From Elgaria multicarinata webbii (lineage: Eukaryota; Chordata; Lepidosauria; Squamata; Anguidae), in assembly GCF_023053635.1 (NCBI RefSeq), contig NC_086173.1, forward strand, positions 146,056,697-146,120,696: 64,000 bases of DNA, read 5' to 3'. The translations under genes were made by a program, and so were the position numbers. The notes beneath the pieces were generated by a model. It was not told where the DNA came from and made no database searches. It saw nothing but the letters and a program-made list of their open reading frames with translations. This document shows positions 33,856-48,000 of this stretch, one piece after another (positions within the stretch are counted from its first letter, which is position 1; each line of letters opens with the position of its first letter).

Positions 33856-35054
33856 TGCCAGATAGGTTGGGCTGGGTGTGTGTGACTAACCCAAAGTCAC
33901 CCAGTGAACTTCCATGGCCAAGTGGGGACTAGAATACAGATCTCCCAACTCCAACACTCTAAGCACTACATTAGACAGCTGCTCTGATCATTTCTCTCTC
34001 TCAAGCCAACCAAGTGGGGATCCTATACATGAGAACCACTGAAATCATCAGTGAAATTGACTATTATTAAGCAGAGGCTGGATAACTCTCTGTTGGGGAT
34101 GCTCTAACTCTGGATTGCCAGCATCAAACGGGGGTTGCATAATAGATGGCCTAGAAAGCCTCCTCCAATTGTATCATATCACAAAAATCATGGAAGTCCA
34201 CATGCAGATTCCCAGAAGAAATCACCGATAAAGTTGACTGTTTCTAATGAAGAAAGCCTCACTAGAAAGAAGTAGCAAAGGAGTAATTCATTAGAAACTT
34301 GTAAATATAGAGCACATAACTGTGGGTAATCATACCTAGGGTGTGCGGAAACAAGCCAGCTTCATAACACATGGTATCAAGTTGGGTTGTTTCAAACAAA
34401 CCACAGTTAAGATCAATCACAGTTTGTTGAAGTTGGGCAACATGAGAAGCCACGGTGAATCAAAACTGGAAATAAAAGATTACAAACACCTCCTTGAGAC
34501 TGCACAGAAGGAAAGGGGACTAGGCTCACTCCTAGCACAGCAAGCCACCATGGTAGGGATCACTAACAGAAAAACAACAACTCTAAGCTCTATCAACACT
34601 GCTATAATATTCAAGGTTATTCAGCATACGCCAAAACAGCAGAAGTGGTTTACAAGATATTGATGGTGTAGTTGCACTCATAGTGTAACCAATTCATTTT
34701 GAAATGGATTTTCCTACAGGCTGATCACAACTCAGGTAGAAGTGATGTATGCTGCAGTACCAGGGAAATATTCTGTCAGGATTGTAGTATCTATTGATCT
34801 AAAATTATTTCTAGGCTGACTTTTAAGGGTGAAACCCTCTCAAGGTGGCATGCAAGATACCAAGTACATGAAGTGGATCTATTAAAAACAGGTTGCCAAT
34901 TAGGATAAATAAAAACAAAATTTATCAATAAAAGCCAAGAACCCAGATTTACTAGAAGAAATTTGGATTAGCTTGTAGTTTTTCCAGTTTTAACACAAAT
35001 ATGAATTCGGGTTAAATGATGAAACTGATTGAGAGAACACAAGGGTTCAAGAAC
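33856..35054. other. Intergenic sequence between the convergent genes 2 and 3
   Basis: No gene recognised. The 106-residue frame at 34343-34663 has no family signature and may be an old repeat. Confidence 0.45.
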
Positions 35055-35060
35055 TTTATT
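35055..35060 (-). terminator. Poly(A) signal of gene 3
   Basis: TTTATT on +, which is AATAAA on the gene strand, 831 nt after the stop. It is the nearest clear hexamer; the 3'UTR between them shows no gene. Confidence 0.45.
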
Positions 35061-35890
35061 GTTGGATTAATGACACCAAATCATAAGTATAAAAGAAAAA
35101 TATACATATGAGGAGTTACAATGCTGGCAAACAGTATACAATGATTACATGAGAAGACCAGGCGAAATAGCCAACATTGCCCAGATGCCAGTGAAACCCA
35201 TTGCTAGCAGTTGCTAACATAACCCCAGAAACGAGATGAAACACTAGTTTTTGGAATGGGGTGCAGATCAGCAGAATTCATGAAAGCTCCACTGATGTGT
35301 CCCATTCTGGAAACACATTTTCGGCTTATGTCTCAGGAAGTGCTAGATTCCTGTTTCGCCACCGGTTCATCCCATGGGCACAACAGAATGAGCAGAAAGT
35401 ATTGGATACTGCTCAATGGCCCAAATGAGGAACCATAAAATATATCTTTGTTTTTAAGGCACAGAGGGCTTTAAAAGGCAAATCGCATCATCTCTGTGGT
35501 GGGGGGGAGGGGGCTAATAATTGTCAGGCCCATGGCAGGCACAGAGGGGGGACTTATCCCCCCTCTGAAGCTGGTATTTGCACTGGGAGGAAATCCCCTT
35601 ACTGGCATCAGCAGAAGGGAGGCAAAATAAGGGTACAATTCTTTGCATAGTATAATGCTACTGTGCTCTACTCTTATTATAATGCAACAAGCCGTGCAGG
35701 CGGCCGAGCTCACCTTGGTCCTGAATTGAAGGGGGAATTTGGGCCACCAGCCTGGGATGGCAGCTTCAGCTTGTGTAGGCTGCCCACAATGGATGTGCTC
35801 AGAATGGATACCTGCTCCCCTATCAGAGCTGCCACCTAGACACATCTGAGTACCCCGTTGCAGCAAAACACAAGCCAAGGATCATGTGTT

Positions 35891-36408
35891 TTAAGAACAC
35901 AGCAAGAGTTCAGCGGATGAATCAAAAATCCGGAAGAAAGGGAAAATTCTCTCTCCTTCAAAATCGATTGACTGGAAAAGAAAGAGGCGGCTCTTATCCT
36001 CAGGATCAAAAAAAGCCACAGTCCCCTCTTCATAGTTCAGAGATACCTGGATCTGTGTCGGGTCATCATCTGGGTACAGAAGGGTCGGAGGGGATGTCAG
36101 AGCTTTGTATTGATCTTTGTAAAAACCCAGAGCCCAGATGCCCTCATCAGGTTCAAAATCAATTTCCTCCTCCCTCTCCACAGATTCTCTAGCCACGCCC
36201 ACAGCCCAAAAGTCTACGTCCTCTACATCCACTGTCCAATAATGCTTCCCTGAAGTGAATCCCTTCGTTCCAAGCACACAGCGAGCATATTCAAATCTCT
36301 TGGGGTTGTAGGGGAAATCCTGACGGACGTCTCCCCAGCTGACACTTTTCCGATCTTCAGAAACAACGTACCGGGGATGGGCTGTTTCTGGATCCAGCAA
36401 CACGTTTT
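35891..36408 (-). CDS. Gene 3 terminal exon: PRY-SPRY (B30.2) domain
   Basis: PRY begins '[16 protein letters not shown]'. SPRY shows '[13 protein letters not shown]', '[13 protein letters not shown]', 'DEGIWALG' and '[12 protein letters not shown]' and ends '[17 protein letters not shown]'. The domain is complete. An acidic stretch ('[13 protein letters not shown]') is more pronounced than in gene 2. Confidence 0.95.
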
Positions 36409-39400
36409 CTTGAAGAGAGTAAACACGATGATGTAACACGATCCAAACCAATTCAAGACAATACCCTTTTAACTGAATCAGTTGCTTTAATGAAGTAGGG
36501 TACAAAGCTTTCAAACTGCATGTATTTCTTTAGAAAGAACCAAGGTAGGCTGATACACACAACCAAACTGGCATATGGAGAATGTGGCCTGAGTAGATCT
36601 GCAGGTTGACTGGATAGGTGGGAACTCAGGGAGGCAACTGTGAGATTCTTTCAATCCATGTCCTGCACTGCACAGATCTACACAACCTTCATACTCAAAT
36701 ACACAGGTATCAGTTAGTTAACTGCACCAATAAAGGCCAATTTGCACAGCCTCTGTTGTATTCCAAGATATAACTCTTGCATGAACCTCTATGGGTGCCT
36801 TCATAACCAGAAGATTTGTTGACTCCACATATTAATTGAAAACCATTCAGTGAGAATTATATACCCAAAGCATTGCTGATTCAAAGGCCAAATAAATTCT
36901 GTAGAATAAATCTGGTAAACATCCTCAAGACTACATGACAAGGACATTCATGCTAAGCCATGCAAAACAGGAAAACCAAGTATGGGAAGTTTTGCAAGCA
37001 ATGGGCCTGTTCAGACAACACACCAAGCCATGGTTAGGCCACTAACCATTTTGGAGAAAAAATGCTAAGATATAATATTTTATAATATTATAAACTTCCC
37101 TCCCCAGTACTGCTGTCTGGTCCAATTTGCTCCCTCTGCCCCCGTTATTAACTAAAAACAGAAACATCACCTCAAATCGCAGATCACCGAAATCTTGGCT
37201 TTCTGTAGGTACCATGAAAGGAAGCTTACCTTTTATCCATTTTGGTTTCGACATGTTCTCTAGGAAAATAAAAGAGGAAAGTAAAAGGTAAAACTTCAAA
37301 GTGTAAATACATAGACAGGTCTGTACTAATAGTTCACAGAGTCTGCTTGCATAAAACGGCAACGCATTTTTTCTTGTCATGAAAGTTATCTTCTTTCAAG
37401 GTTACTAGGGGTTACTCATCTGACTGCTAGAACATGTTGGGTGGTTGACCTGGCCAAACATAATAAAGATGGACTAAGATGCCTCATCTTCTACCAGTTG
37501 CAGAATCCCTGATCTGAGAGGCTAAATAAGGTATTTTCCATGCTTAGTTTTGTAAGACCCCCAAATTTCTTTGTCCGTTCCTTCAACTATCCAAGGGTGC
37601 TGGGCACTGAATCTACGCTACTTTTGATAGCTAAAGGAATTTGGAGATTGTACAAAACAAAGTACCCCCCCCCACCCCAAATTTACCTAATACTTTCATC
37701 CTGAGAGTATGAGGATACCTGGCATAGGATAGTCAGATTCTTAAAAGTTTTTCTATTTTATAAAGTACCTTTCTGCTGGCTGCTGTGTCTCTTATTAAAA
37801 CTTCTTAAATATTAATTCACTTTAATGGTTGTGTTATACAGTGCCATCTAGTGGCTGTATAAAGAAAAATGTAGAACTTGCAGATAAAGCAAGTCACCCG
37901 AAAAAAAGCCCATGTCAGCCCATGTAAGGTGCCGATCACATGCAGACAGAGGCTGCAGGCTTTCTGGTGGCCATTCAGCTCACCAGGCCCACCCCTGCCC
38001 AGGTGGATGGTAACCAATCAGGGGTTACCATCTGCCTGGGAAATCCTCTGCTGCAACGCCAGACTGAGGTTATACGATGGATGTTCTGTACTTGCTTTGC
38101 TCCTTTCAATCTATTCCCTGCACTGCACAGATCTACACAACCTTCATACTCAAAACACACTGGTATTGGTTAGTTAACTGCTCCAATAAAGGCCAATTTG
38201 CACAGCCTCTGTTGTATTCCAAGATATAATTCTTGCATGAATCTGTATGGATGCCTGCATATCCAAAAGTTTTGTTGACTGCACATATTACTTGAAAACC
38301 ATCCAGTGAGAATTATAAATTTGAAAACCGCCCAAAGAGCTTTGGCTATGGGGCAGTATATAAATGCAATAAATGAATAAAAAAATAAATATATATACCC
38401 AAAGCACTGCTGATTCAAAGGCCAAATAAATTCTGTGGAATAAATCTGGTAAACATCTTCAATACTACTTGACAAGGACATTCATGTTAAGCCATGCAAA
38501 ACAGGAAAACTAGATATGGGAAGATTTGCAAACAATGGGCCTGTTCACACCAAGCCATGATTAGGCCACTAACCCTTTTAGAGCAAATGGTTAATGAGCA
38601 TGTTTAAAATGTGGTTATGTAGCCACCATGGTTAGGATTGGTTCACAGGACATGCTAAGCCATAACGTTTGGCTCAAAAGGCTTAACCATCGTGGCTTAA
38701 CTTGTTGTCTGAACAGGGTCGATGAAGAAGTCACACTCCTTCCCCAGCGCTAAAGCCCAAATTCAAATTACCCACCTCCCTCTTTGTGAACTGCTTTTAA
38801 CCAAATGAAAGAGTTTGACATCAAAGATGTCCTACTTCACATGTAGTTTGGCCCTTAGTTAGTCATGCTTTATCTCGCTGCATTAAACTTTTACTGATGC
38901 TTAATGTATTGCTTTAATATGCAGTGTTTCAGTGCTATTTGACAGCAACGGACGTTTGCTTATTCACGTCACAAACTAAATTACTGCTTCACCATGCTGC
39001 AGTCACTACAGTGTGAATTAAAATCAACCCACATTTTGGCATGCGAAACGGGATCTCCCCTGTGAACTTACCCTCAGAGCCTTTACATTGTACCAACAGG
39101 AATTATGCTAGGAACCAATCCTGTGAAATTGCCCCCAAAATATATTTTAAAAATTCCCTTGAAGGGGCAAAACAGACAATGTGTAAGAGGAGATGCATGA
39201 CTGGATATTCCCAACATTCCTATTTTTAGTTAAATCTGAAGGTGGCCATAAAAGAGATTGGGTCCATGTTACTCAGGAAGAGATGGTTTAATCCTTTCAC
39301 CTGTACCATTTGCCCCAATTTAAATCCTGACATAAGCCATTTGCCTCCCAGGGCTTAGGGGATGAATTAGATCAGGAAAGCAAAACAAGGGCTAACTTCC

Positions 39401-41978
39401 CTCCCCAGTACTGCTGTCTGGTCCAATTTGCTCCCTCTGCCCCCGTTATTAACTAAAAACAGAAACATCACCTCAAATCGCAGATCACCGAAATCTTGGC
39501 TTTCTGTAGGTACCATGAAAGGAAGCTTACCTTTTATCCATTTTGGTTTCGACATGTTCTCTAGGAAAATAAAAGAGGAAAGTAAAAGGTAAAACTTCAA
39601 AGTGTAAATACATAGACAGGTCTGTACTAATAGTTCACAGAGTCTGCTTGCATAAAACGGCAACGCATTTTTTCTTGTCATGAAGGTTATCTTCTTTCAA
39701 GGTTACTAGGGGTTACTCATCTGACTGCTAGAACATGTTGGGTGGTTGACCTGGCCAAACATAATAAAGATGGACTAAGATGCCTCATCTTCTACTAGCT
39801 GCAGAATCCCTGATCTGAGAGGCTAAATAAGGTATTCTCCATACTTTGTTTTTTTAAGACCCCCAAATTTCTTTGTCCGTTCCTTCAACTATCCAAGGGT
39901 GCTGGGCACTGAATCTACGCTACTTTTGATAGCTAAAGGAATTTGGAGATTGTACAAAACAAGGAAAATTCCCCCCTCCCCCATAAATTTACCTAATACT
40001 TTCATCCTGAGAGTTTAGGATAGTCAGCTTCTTAAAGTTTTTCTATTTTATAAAGTATCTTTCTGCTGCCCCTGTGTCTCTTATTAAATCTTCTTAAATA
40101 TTAATTCATTTAATGGTTGTGTGTAATTGCGTATTATACAGTGCCATCTAGGGGCTGTATAAAAAAAAATGTAGAACTTGCAGATACAGCAAATCACCAG
40201 AAAAAAAGCCCATGTAAGGTGCCGATCACAATCCCGCAAAGAATATAGACTGATCACAATCCCGCAAAGAATCTGGAAGCAGAAGCCCCAATAAACTGCA
40301 GGACAAAAAGCATGATGTGGAGAAGCCCTAAGACCCCTTTGCTTGGAAGCACTCATGGATGGAGTTTTGTGACAAACCCAAGGTATAACTTCCCCCACCC
40401 TACCCACCTCTTTGACTTAACTCCAGCAGTGTGAGATCTCCCTCTGTCTCACAACCAGGTAGGTGGTAGTCGAAGGTGAAAGCTGGTAACACACAGTCTT
40501 ACTGAGCCAGGCTGATGTGTGCCCAAGAACCATCACAGACATCTCATGAGTTTCACGACTAAGTGAGGATTTAAAACCAGGGCCATGCTTTGATGTCACC
40601 AGGATGCTGCTGCGGTTAAGGAAACCCCACACTTTCTTTGCTGCAGGGTGGCAGCGGCTAATCCCAGCGCAGAGGGAGGCTGCAGGCTTTCCAGTGGCCA
40701 TTCAGCTCGCTGGGTCCGCCCCCTGCCCAGGCAGATGGCAACCAATCAGGGGTTGTCATCTGCCCGGGAAATCCTCTGCCCCAATGCCAGACTGAGGTTA
40801 TACGACGGATGTGCTGTACTCGCCTCGCTCCAGCGAAAAAGTTAGGGGAAGCACCCAACTTTTTTAATTCACAGCTTCTCAGGAAAGCCCCACGATGGCT
40901 GTGAGATGGTTGCTGCATTGTATAACTGACGCAGCGTCACTGTGCAGCCATCACGGGGTTTTCAAAGTGTATAGACAACCCCAAGATCTGCTTGGTCTTC
41001 GTCAAACCTTCTCTCCTACTAATGAGAAAACCTTCATGCTGCTATACTTCCATTAAAAGCACAAAGCTGCTGTCCCATTGAAAGGGTAGTAGTCCATCTT
41101 TGTCTCTAGAATTCATATTTAAGTATTTCTTTTACCTCTGAATTTTCCCAGAGTACTTTTCAAAGATGCACTTTCTTGAGATAATTTCTTGAGCTTTTGT
41201 TTCATGTCTGTAGAATCAGGTACAACTGGCAACTGAAATTTTCCTTTCTCACATCTAATAGGAGAAAGCAAGAGAAATACACATCACCCCAAAACAATAC
41301 TTTTTGTCCAATTCCTTCATCAGTCACATAGTGCTAAATAAAGACCTGGCTATACTCAGAATAGACCTTTTGAAATCCATGGGACTTAAATCTCATTAAT
41401 TTCAATGGGCTACTCTGAGTAGGACCAAATCTGGATCCAACCTATATTGATGATCTTCCTATACATAAAAAGCAGTGCTTAATTGGCAAAAGGGCTGCCA
41501 CAGCTCAAGGATTTTTCCATACTAGGTGTTGCATGAAGAATTGCCACACTTCGTTCATTCACTTTTTGCAGGGCATCTCCATGACATCAGGTGCTTCCAG
41601 ATGGATGGTTCTCAGCACTACAAATGAGAAAGCATTCTGCAGCAATTCCGTCTTTCTTAACTGATTTTTTGCGGCAAGAAAAAAGATGTAAGCAGCAGTG
41701 GGAAAACACAGGTAGGGGGAGTATAATGAGTTGGAGACACACACATCCCGTCATAAAATTCCATGAATAAGGCAGTGTGATATCCCTTGACGTGTTTAAA
41801 GTCCATTGCAGTTCTGTACATCACTTGAAGTGGAAGAGCAAAGACTTAATAGCACCGGGGGGGGGGGGGGGGGGGAGGGTCGCCTGTCTGGAAACACCAC
41901 AATATCTTATTTATTTCCTTTTTAAACCAACATATATACCTTATAGAACAGTAACTAAAGATTCAAAAAGGACTCGTT

Positions 41979-42009
<31 letters not shown>

Positions 42010-45000
42010 TGCATACTCCACCGGTAACTCAGGCACTGTTATGGATCAACTACAAAGGTCACATACCTGACCAATATGCTTCCAATGTCCTAAAAAGGGG
42101 AAAGCAAAGGTAATTTAGACACTCACATGAACCTGCCCATGCCTTAAGATCATCTTCCAAGGCCCTACTTACTCTGCTGCTACTAAGATCATTGCGTTTG
42201 TTGGGCACTACAGAGAAGGTCTCCTCAGTGGTGGCCCCTGCCCTATGGAATTCACTCTAAAGGCAAACACAGCTGGCTCCATCTCCATTTATGGGTACTT
42301 TAAAGAGATCTTCAAAGCATATCTATGCTCTCTGGCTTTTAACTAAAAACATTTAATGAAATTGGCCGCCACCAATCTACTGACTGGGTGAGGAAGAGGA
42401 GTGAATAGATGGGTTGACGTGGGGGAGGGGGGGTCATCAAAATTCAAAGCATCGTGGTTCATGAATAAGTCATGCAATAGTTATGCACGTGGCTAACCCT
42501 TGCTCTGAAGTCAGTAACTAGTTATTAAAGCATTGTTCTGATTGGCTACTGCCATTGAGGCAACAACGTTCGAGAGAGAAATGTTCCCGGTCAGCTTCAC
42601 TCAAGGTCTTCTAAAGATATCTTGGCTCTCAGCAGCGGCTTTGTCATTAAATTCATGTTTTACCAGCCCAATTCACCTCAAGCCCAATTTGCTACACTAT
42701 GCTTGAAACTATTTGTTTCACTTTGAAACTATTTGTCTGATAGTTCAACATTATAAGAAATGTTGACAATTTTAAAGGGACCAGAGTAACGAGATAGCAA
42801 ATGGAGATCCTGTGACAATGTGGCACTCTTGAACTACCTTCCATATTTCAGTTTGTACCATACCCTTTTGTTCTTCTTCTTATGCATATTTCATGAGTTG
42901 CTCCTTTAAATAAATTCCTTGTCTTCAAAGTCAAGTCTGTCAATGACATCATTAATGAATCTACTGGCTATATATGGTTCAATATTTACTAACTAAACTC
43001 ATTCATTTCAGCCTGTTTATCTGCATCTGCATTCTACAATCATGTACAGAAGATGTAAATAAAGTGTCAAACCCTATCATTAATGGCTAATTATGTTATC
43101 ATAGAATCATAGAATAGTAGAGTTGGAAGGGGGCTATAAGGTCATCGAGTCCAACCCCCTGCTCAGTGCAGGAATCCACCCTAAAGCATACCTACAGATG
43201 GTTGTCTAGCTGCATCTTCAATGCCTCTAGTGTGGGAGAGCCCATGACCTCCCTAGGTCATTGGTTCCATTGTCATACTGCTCTAACAGTCAGGAAGCTT
43301 TTCCTGATGTCCAGCTGGAATCTGGCTTCCTGTAACTTGAGCCCATTATTCTGTGACCTGAACTCTGGGAGGATCGAGAAGAGATCCTGGCCCTCCTCTG
43401 TGTGACAACCTTTCAAGTATTTGAAGAGTGCTATCATGTCTCCCCTCAATCTTCTCTTCTCCAGGCTAAACATGCCCAGTTCTTTCAGTCTCTCCTCATA
43501 AGGCTTTGTTTCCAGACCCCTGATCATCCTGGTTGCCCTCCTCTGAACACGCTCCAGCTTGTCTGCATCCTTCTTGAAGTGTGGTGTCCAGAAGTGGATG
43601 CAATACTCAAGATGAGGCCTAACCAGTGCACAATAGAGGGGAACCAGTAGCTCATGCAATTTGGAAGCTATAGTTCTATTATTGCATCCCAAAGCATTTT
43701 CTTTTTTTGCAGCCACGTCACACCGTTGGCTCATATTCAGCTTGTGATCTACAACAATTCCAAGATCTTTCTTGGTTGTAGTATTGCTGAGTGCAAAAAG
43801 AGAGAGACATTGGCTCTGGTGCTGGATTTTTCATTTTTTATTTTTGTTAAAAAGGTTATTTTAAAAAACTTCACGAATAGCCCAACGTTTCAGATGGTGT
43901 CAATCCTTCTTCAGGGGCTGTTTAGAAAAGTCGGCTGATAAGCGGCCACTGTGCTGGCGCTTTCTTTCGAGGGAGTTGCCTCTCCAGAGCCAGCGTCTCT
44001 CTCCTTTTGCACACACTTTTGATGCTTCTCCCTCCAACCCATTTTTGTAGTATTGCTGAGCCAAGTATCCCCAACTTGTAACTGTCCATTACAGTTTTTC
44101 TAGATGTAGAACTTGGCATTTATCCCTATTAAATTTCATTAGGTTGTTTTCAGCCCAGCGCTGCAGCCTATCTTGATCACTTTGTTTCTGTCTTCCAGGG
44201 TATTAGCTATCCCACCCAATTTTGTGTCATCTGCAAATGTGATAAGCATTCTCTGCACCTCCTCATCCAAGTCATTAATAAAAATGTTGAAGAGCACTCG
44301 GCCCTGGACAGTCATGTCGATACGTCTATTAGTTTCTTTAATCTCAAAACTATGGGATTCAGCACTATGCTTACACCTCTATGTAAGAGATATGAACTTT
44401 TGAAAATGGTGCTATATGACTCTTTTGCAGCTCTGACTCACTGAGGTCACCATAGGGCTGCAATCCTATACCACTTACCTGGAAAAAAACCCCACTGAAT
44501 GCAATGGGATTAATTTCTGAGTATACAATTGCGCTATTTCTTGCTGAAGATAAGCAGTACACCTATGTACCCTTGTTGCTGGGGGACATGGACGGAAAGG
44601 TGCTGTTGCACTCATGTCTTGCTGGTGGGTCTCCCATCAACTACTGGTTGGCCACTATGTGAAAAGAATATTGGACTATATGAACTCTTGGTCTGATCCA
44701 GCATGGCATACTACAAGCGAGAAGTAACTTGGAATTGTTGTAGATCACAAGCTAAATATGAGCCAATGGTGTGATGTGGCTGCAAAAAACCAAATGCTAG
44801 TTTGAAATGCATTAGCTTTCAAATTGCGCGAGGTACTGGTTCCCCTTTATACTCATCTTGAGTATTGCGTCTAGTTCTGGGCACCAAACTTCGACAAGCT
44901 GGAGGGGGTTCAGAGGAGGGCAACGAGGATAATCAGGGGTTTGGAAATGAAGCCCTATGAGGAGAGACTGAAAGAACTGGGCATGTTTAGCCTGGAGAAG

Positions 45001-48000
45001 AGAAGATTGAGGGGAGACATGATAGCACTCTTCAAATACTTGAAAGGTTGTCACGCAGAGGAGGGCCAGGATCTCTTCTCGATCCTCCCAGAGTGCAGGA
45101 CACGGAATAACGGGTTCAAGTTACAGGAAGCCAGATTCTGGCTGGACATCAGGAAAAACGTCCTGGCTGTTAGAGCAGTACGACAATGGAACCAACTACC
45201 TAGGGCAGTCGTTGGCTCTCCCACAGTAAAGGCATTCAAGAGGGAGCTGGACAGCCATCTGACAGGTATGCTTTAAGGTGGATTCCTGCACTGAGCAGGG
45301 GGTTGGACTCAATGGCCTTATAGGCCCCTTCCAACTCTATTTTATGGTTCTTATGTTCTTAAGATCAACCACCAATTAGCATTATTATTTATCATACTTA
45401 CAATGAATAACTTCGGGACAATGCACCGAGCAGTTGAGATGTATGGCATCCCAACAGATGGCATTCCGAGATACATTTTAGACCAGGATATTAGTCTTAC
45501 CTCCAGGAATTCACTTGCCGATTGGTCACTCTTCTTTTGTATCTCACCAATCAGATCATTGATGGAGGATATTTCATTATTAAATGGACTTGCATAGTCA
45601 TCTCTTGTCTTCTCAATCTCCCTTTCCAGCTCTCCCAACTTGGCCAGCTGGGATTGCTCTTTGTCATCCAGAAACTGCCGCTGTAGTTGGAATTCAGACA
45701 TAATCCCCTGTCTCTCGGCTTGCGCCTCTTTCTGACATAGACAAATGCAAATGAAGGGGGGGGGAGGTTAATACTTTAGCAAAATCAACAAACTGATCAA
45801 TCTAGAGCCTAATTCTATCAAATACTTGGAATTAAATTGATGGAGGGTGCAATCCTATGCATGTTAATGCAGAAAAAGTCTGGTTCCTGGGTAGGCAGAG
45901 AACAGAAGTAAAAAAAGAAACATGACAGGCTTTATATTAGTAAAACAGATTACCACTAAAATTAATGCTCTGGCATTATTTCCGCTCTCTACCTATCCAG
46001 AAACCTGTAAGTTTCACCCAGAGCAAGAGTTACAGCTGGCTTGCATGTTTTCAGAAACAGGATGCCAGCCATTTGCTTCTTGTCCGAGAATGCTAATTCT
46101 AATCTGATACCTGCAACACCTAGCAGTGACTTGTTCGATCAGTCTGCAATTTCCATTTTGAGACTAGCTCTAAATTGCAGACCGCAGGATCATGAGGCTC
46201 TTCACATGAGCGAAATAAGGCACACTCATAACTGGCTACTCATGGAAGTTTGCAGGTCCTTTTGATGATGTCGTCAACCTCCTGCACTTCTCCCGATTAT
46301 TCCATTGTAAAATAAATCCTGGATATCCTGATTCTTCTGAAATATCATGGGATTTCCTAAGGTGCACATCCGAAGTTGTGCTACAAAGCACCCACTAGAG
46401 GGTGCTGTCCCATTCAAGGCTATGAACACCAAGAGGAGGGTAAGTTTTCAATTATAGACCACATGGTTGTCCCTCTCCACCCATGTAATACAACCCATTA
46501 TAACTGCAGCTGCAAGCAAAGCCCCAGTAAGGCAACATGAATTCCCCTTAATCTAAAGAAGTACTACAGGTAGCCAAATTTTCAGACTTTTCTATTCCTT
46601 TGCCATTCCCTGCTTTTTCCCACCTAGCCTAATGAAGAGTTGTGAGAAACTGGAATATTTGCACAATCTTTGAGGGGCATTTTCGCTGGTCCTAATAAAG
46701 GACCCAGCTGTGGGTTTTGGATTTTTTTAATTTATTTTTATTTATTTGTATTGCAATGTGGCTAAAGTTTGCTTCTCCTTTGATGAACTGCAAAATCTGT
46801 GTCCTTGGGGATGGTATGCAAGAAACTCAATGAGAAGGGCCCTAGTGCCATGAAATGTAGGGGTTTGAAGGGTGTAATAAAGCATGCTTACTCCTTTCAG
46901 CTGGGAGCCATGAAAGCTGTGGAGGCTAGTGATTCTCTCCAAAGACAACACAGCACCTAGAAAGTTCTGTCAAGGGGATTAGTCAATACTCTTCACCTGA
47001 CACGTAATGGAGGCGCCAGGAGAACCTCCCTGTGGAGAGCATTTCACAAATGGGGCGCCACCACTGAAAAGCCCGTCTTCCCTTGTAGCCACCCGCCTTG
47101 CCTCATTTGGCGGAGGCACCTGGAGCAAGGTCTCTGAAATTATTTTAATGTCTGCATAGGTAAATATGCCCCTTCTGTGCCCCCTCCCTTGCTTCCCCTG
47201 ATGATGCCATTAGCTTAGAGTGCTCCAGCCCTCACAGCATTTAGCATATGTACAATAGTGGTGGCTTTTGGAGAAATGCTTTATGTGACGTGACCAAACA
47301 CCAAATGTTACAACCAACTAACTTCCTCCTTTCTCTCCCCTAACAATTTCAAAGCAGAGAGCCAGCCCTTCCCCCTTCCAGTTCCTACATAGAATAGGAC
47401 ATAGGTCAGGATTGTGGTGCATGAAGTATATTTATCTTCCTCCTCCTCCAGTCCTTTGTTTAATCACATACTCCACCAAACTACATAGATCTTTGTTCCC
47501 TGGCACACCACCAGCTCATTTATTATTATTTATTTATTTAGTAATTACATTTCTATACCGCCCAATAGCCGGAGCTCTCTGGGCAGTTCACAAAAATTAA
47601 AAACATTCAAAGTATAAAACAGTATAAAACCATAATCATAAGGTTATGATTATAACCTTATGGTTATCATAAACATGCCCTAAGAGGAGGGAATGCATGC
47701 CAATTCTTACCAAAAGCTCCTGGCTTGGCTTTTCGCCATTCGATTTTACGAACAAAATCTGGTTTCTTTCCTTCTTCAGATTTTCTGCATATTTAAAAAG
47801 TTTTGCCTAAGGATAGATAATGGTTTTTAGATTTAAAGCTTTTGCTTTTCTGGGATATTTTATTTATAAGAAGCAGTCGTCTTTAAATGTTCTTAGTTTA
47901 TAAAGGACCTTCTTCATTTGCATTAAAACTGTATCACTTGTGTAAGACCAATATTTTCCAGCAATCCAGCCCACCCTTGCTTTTCCAGTCATGTGAAATT

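Noticed and set aside
35471-35878. 135-codon minus frame downstream of gene 3
   Set aside because: It lies in the gene 3 3'UTR, has no domain, and its composition is driven by G runs.
43097-45362. The two opposed CR1 copies as one inverted-repeat structure
   Set aside because: They have different 5' truncation points and different intervening repeats, so two independent insertions are simpler.
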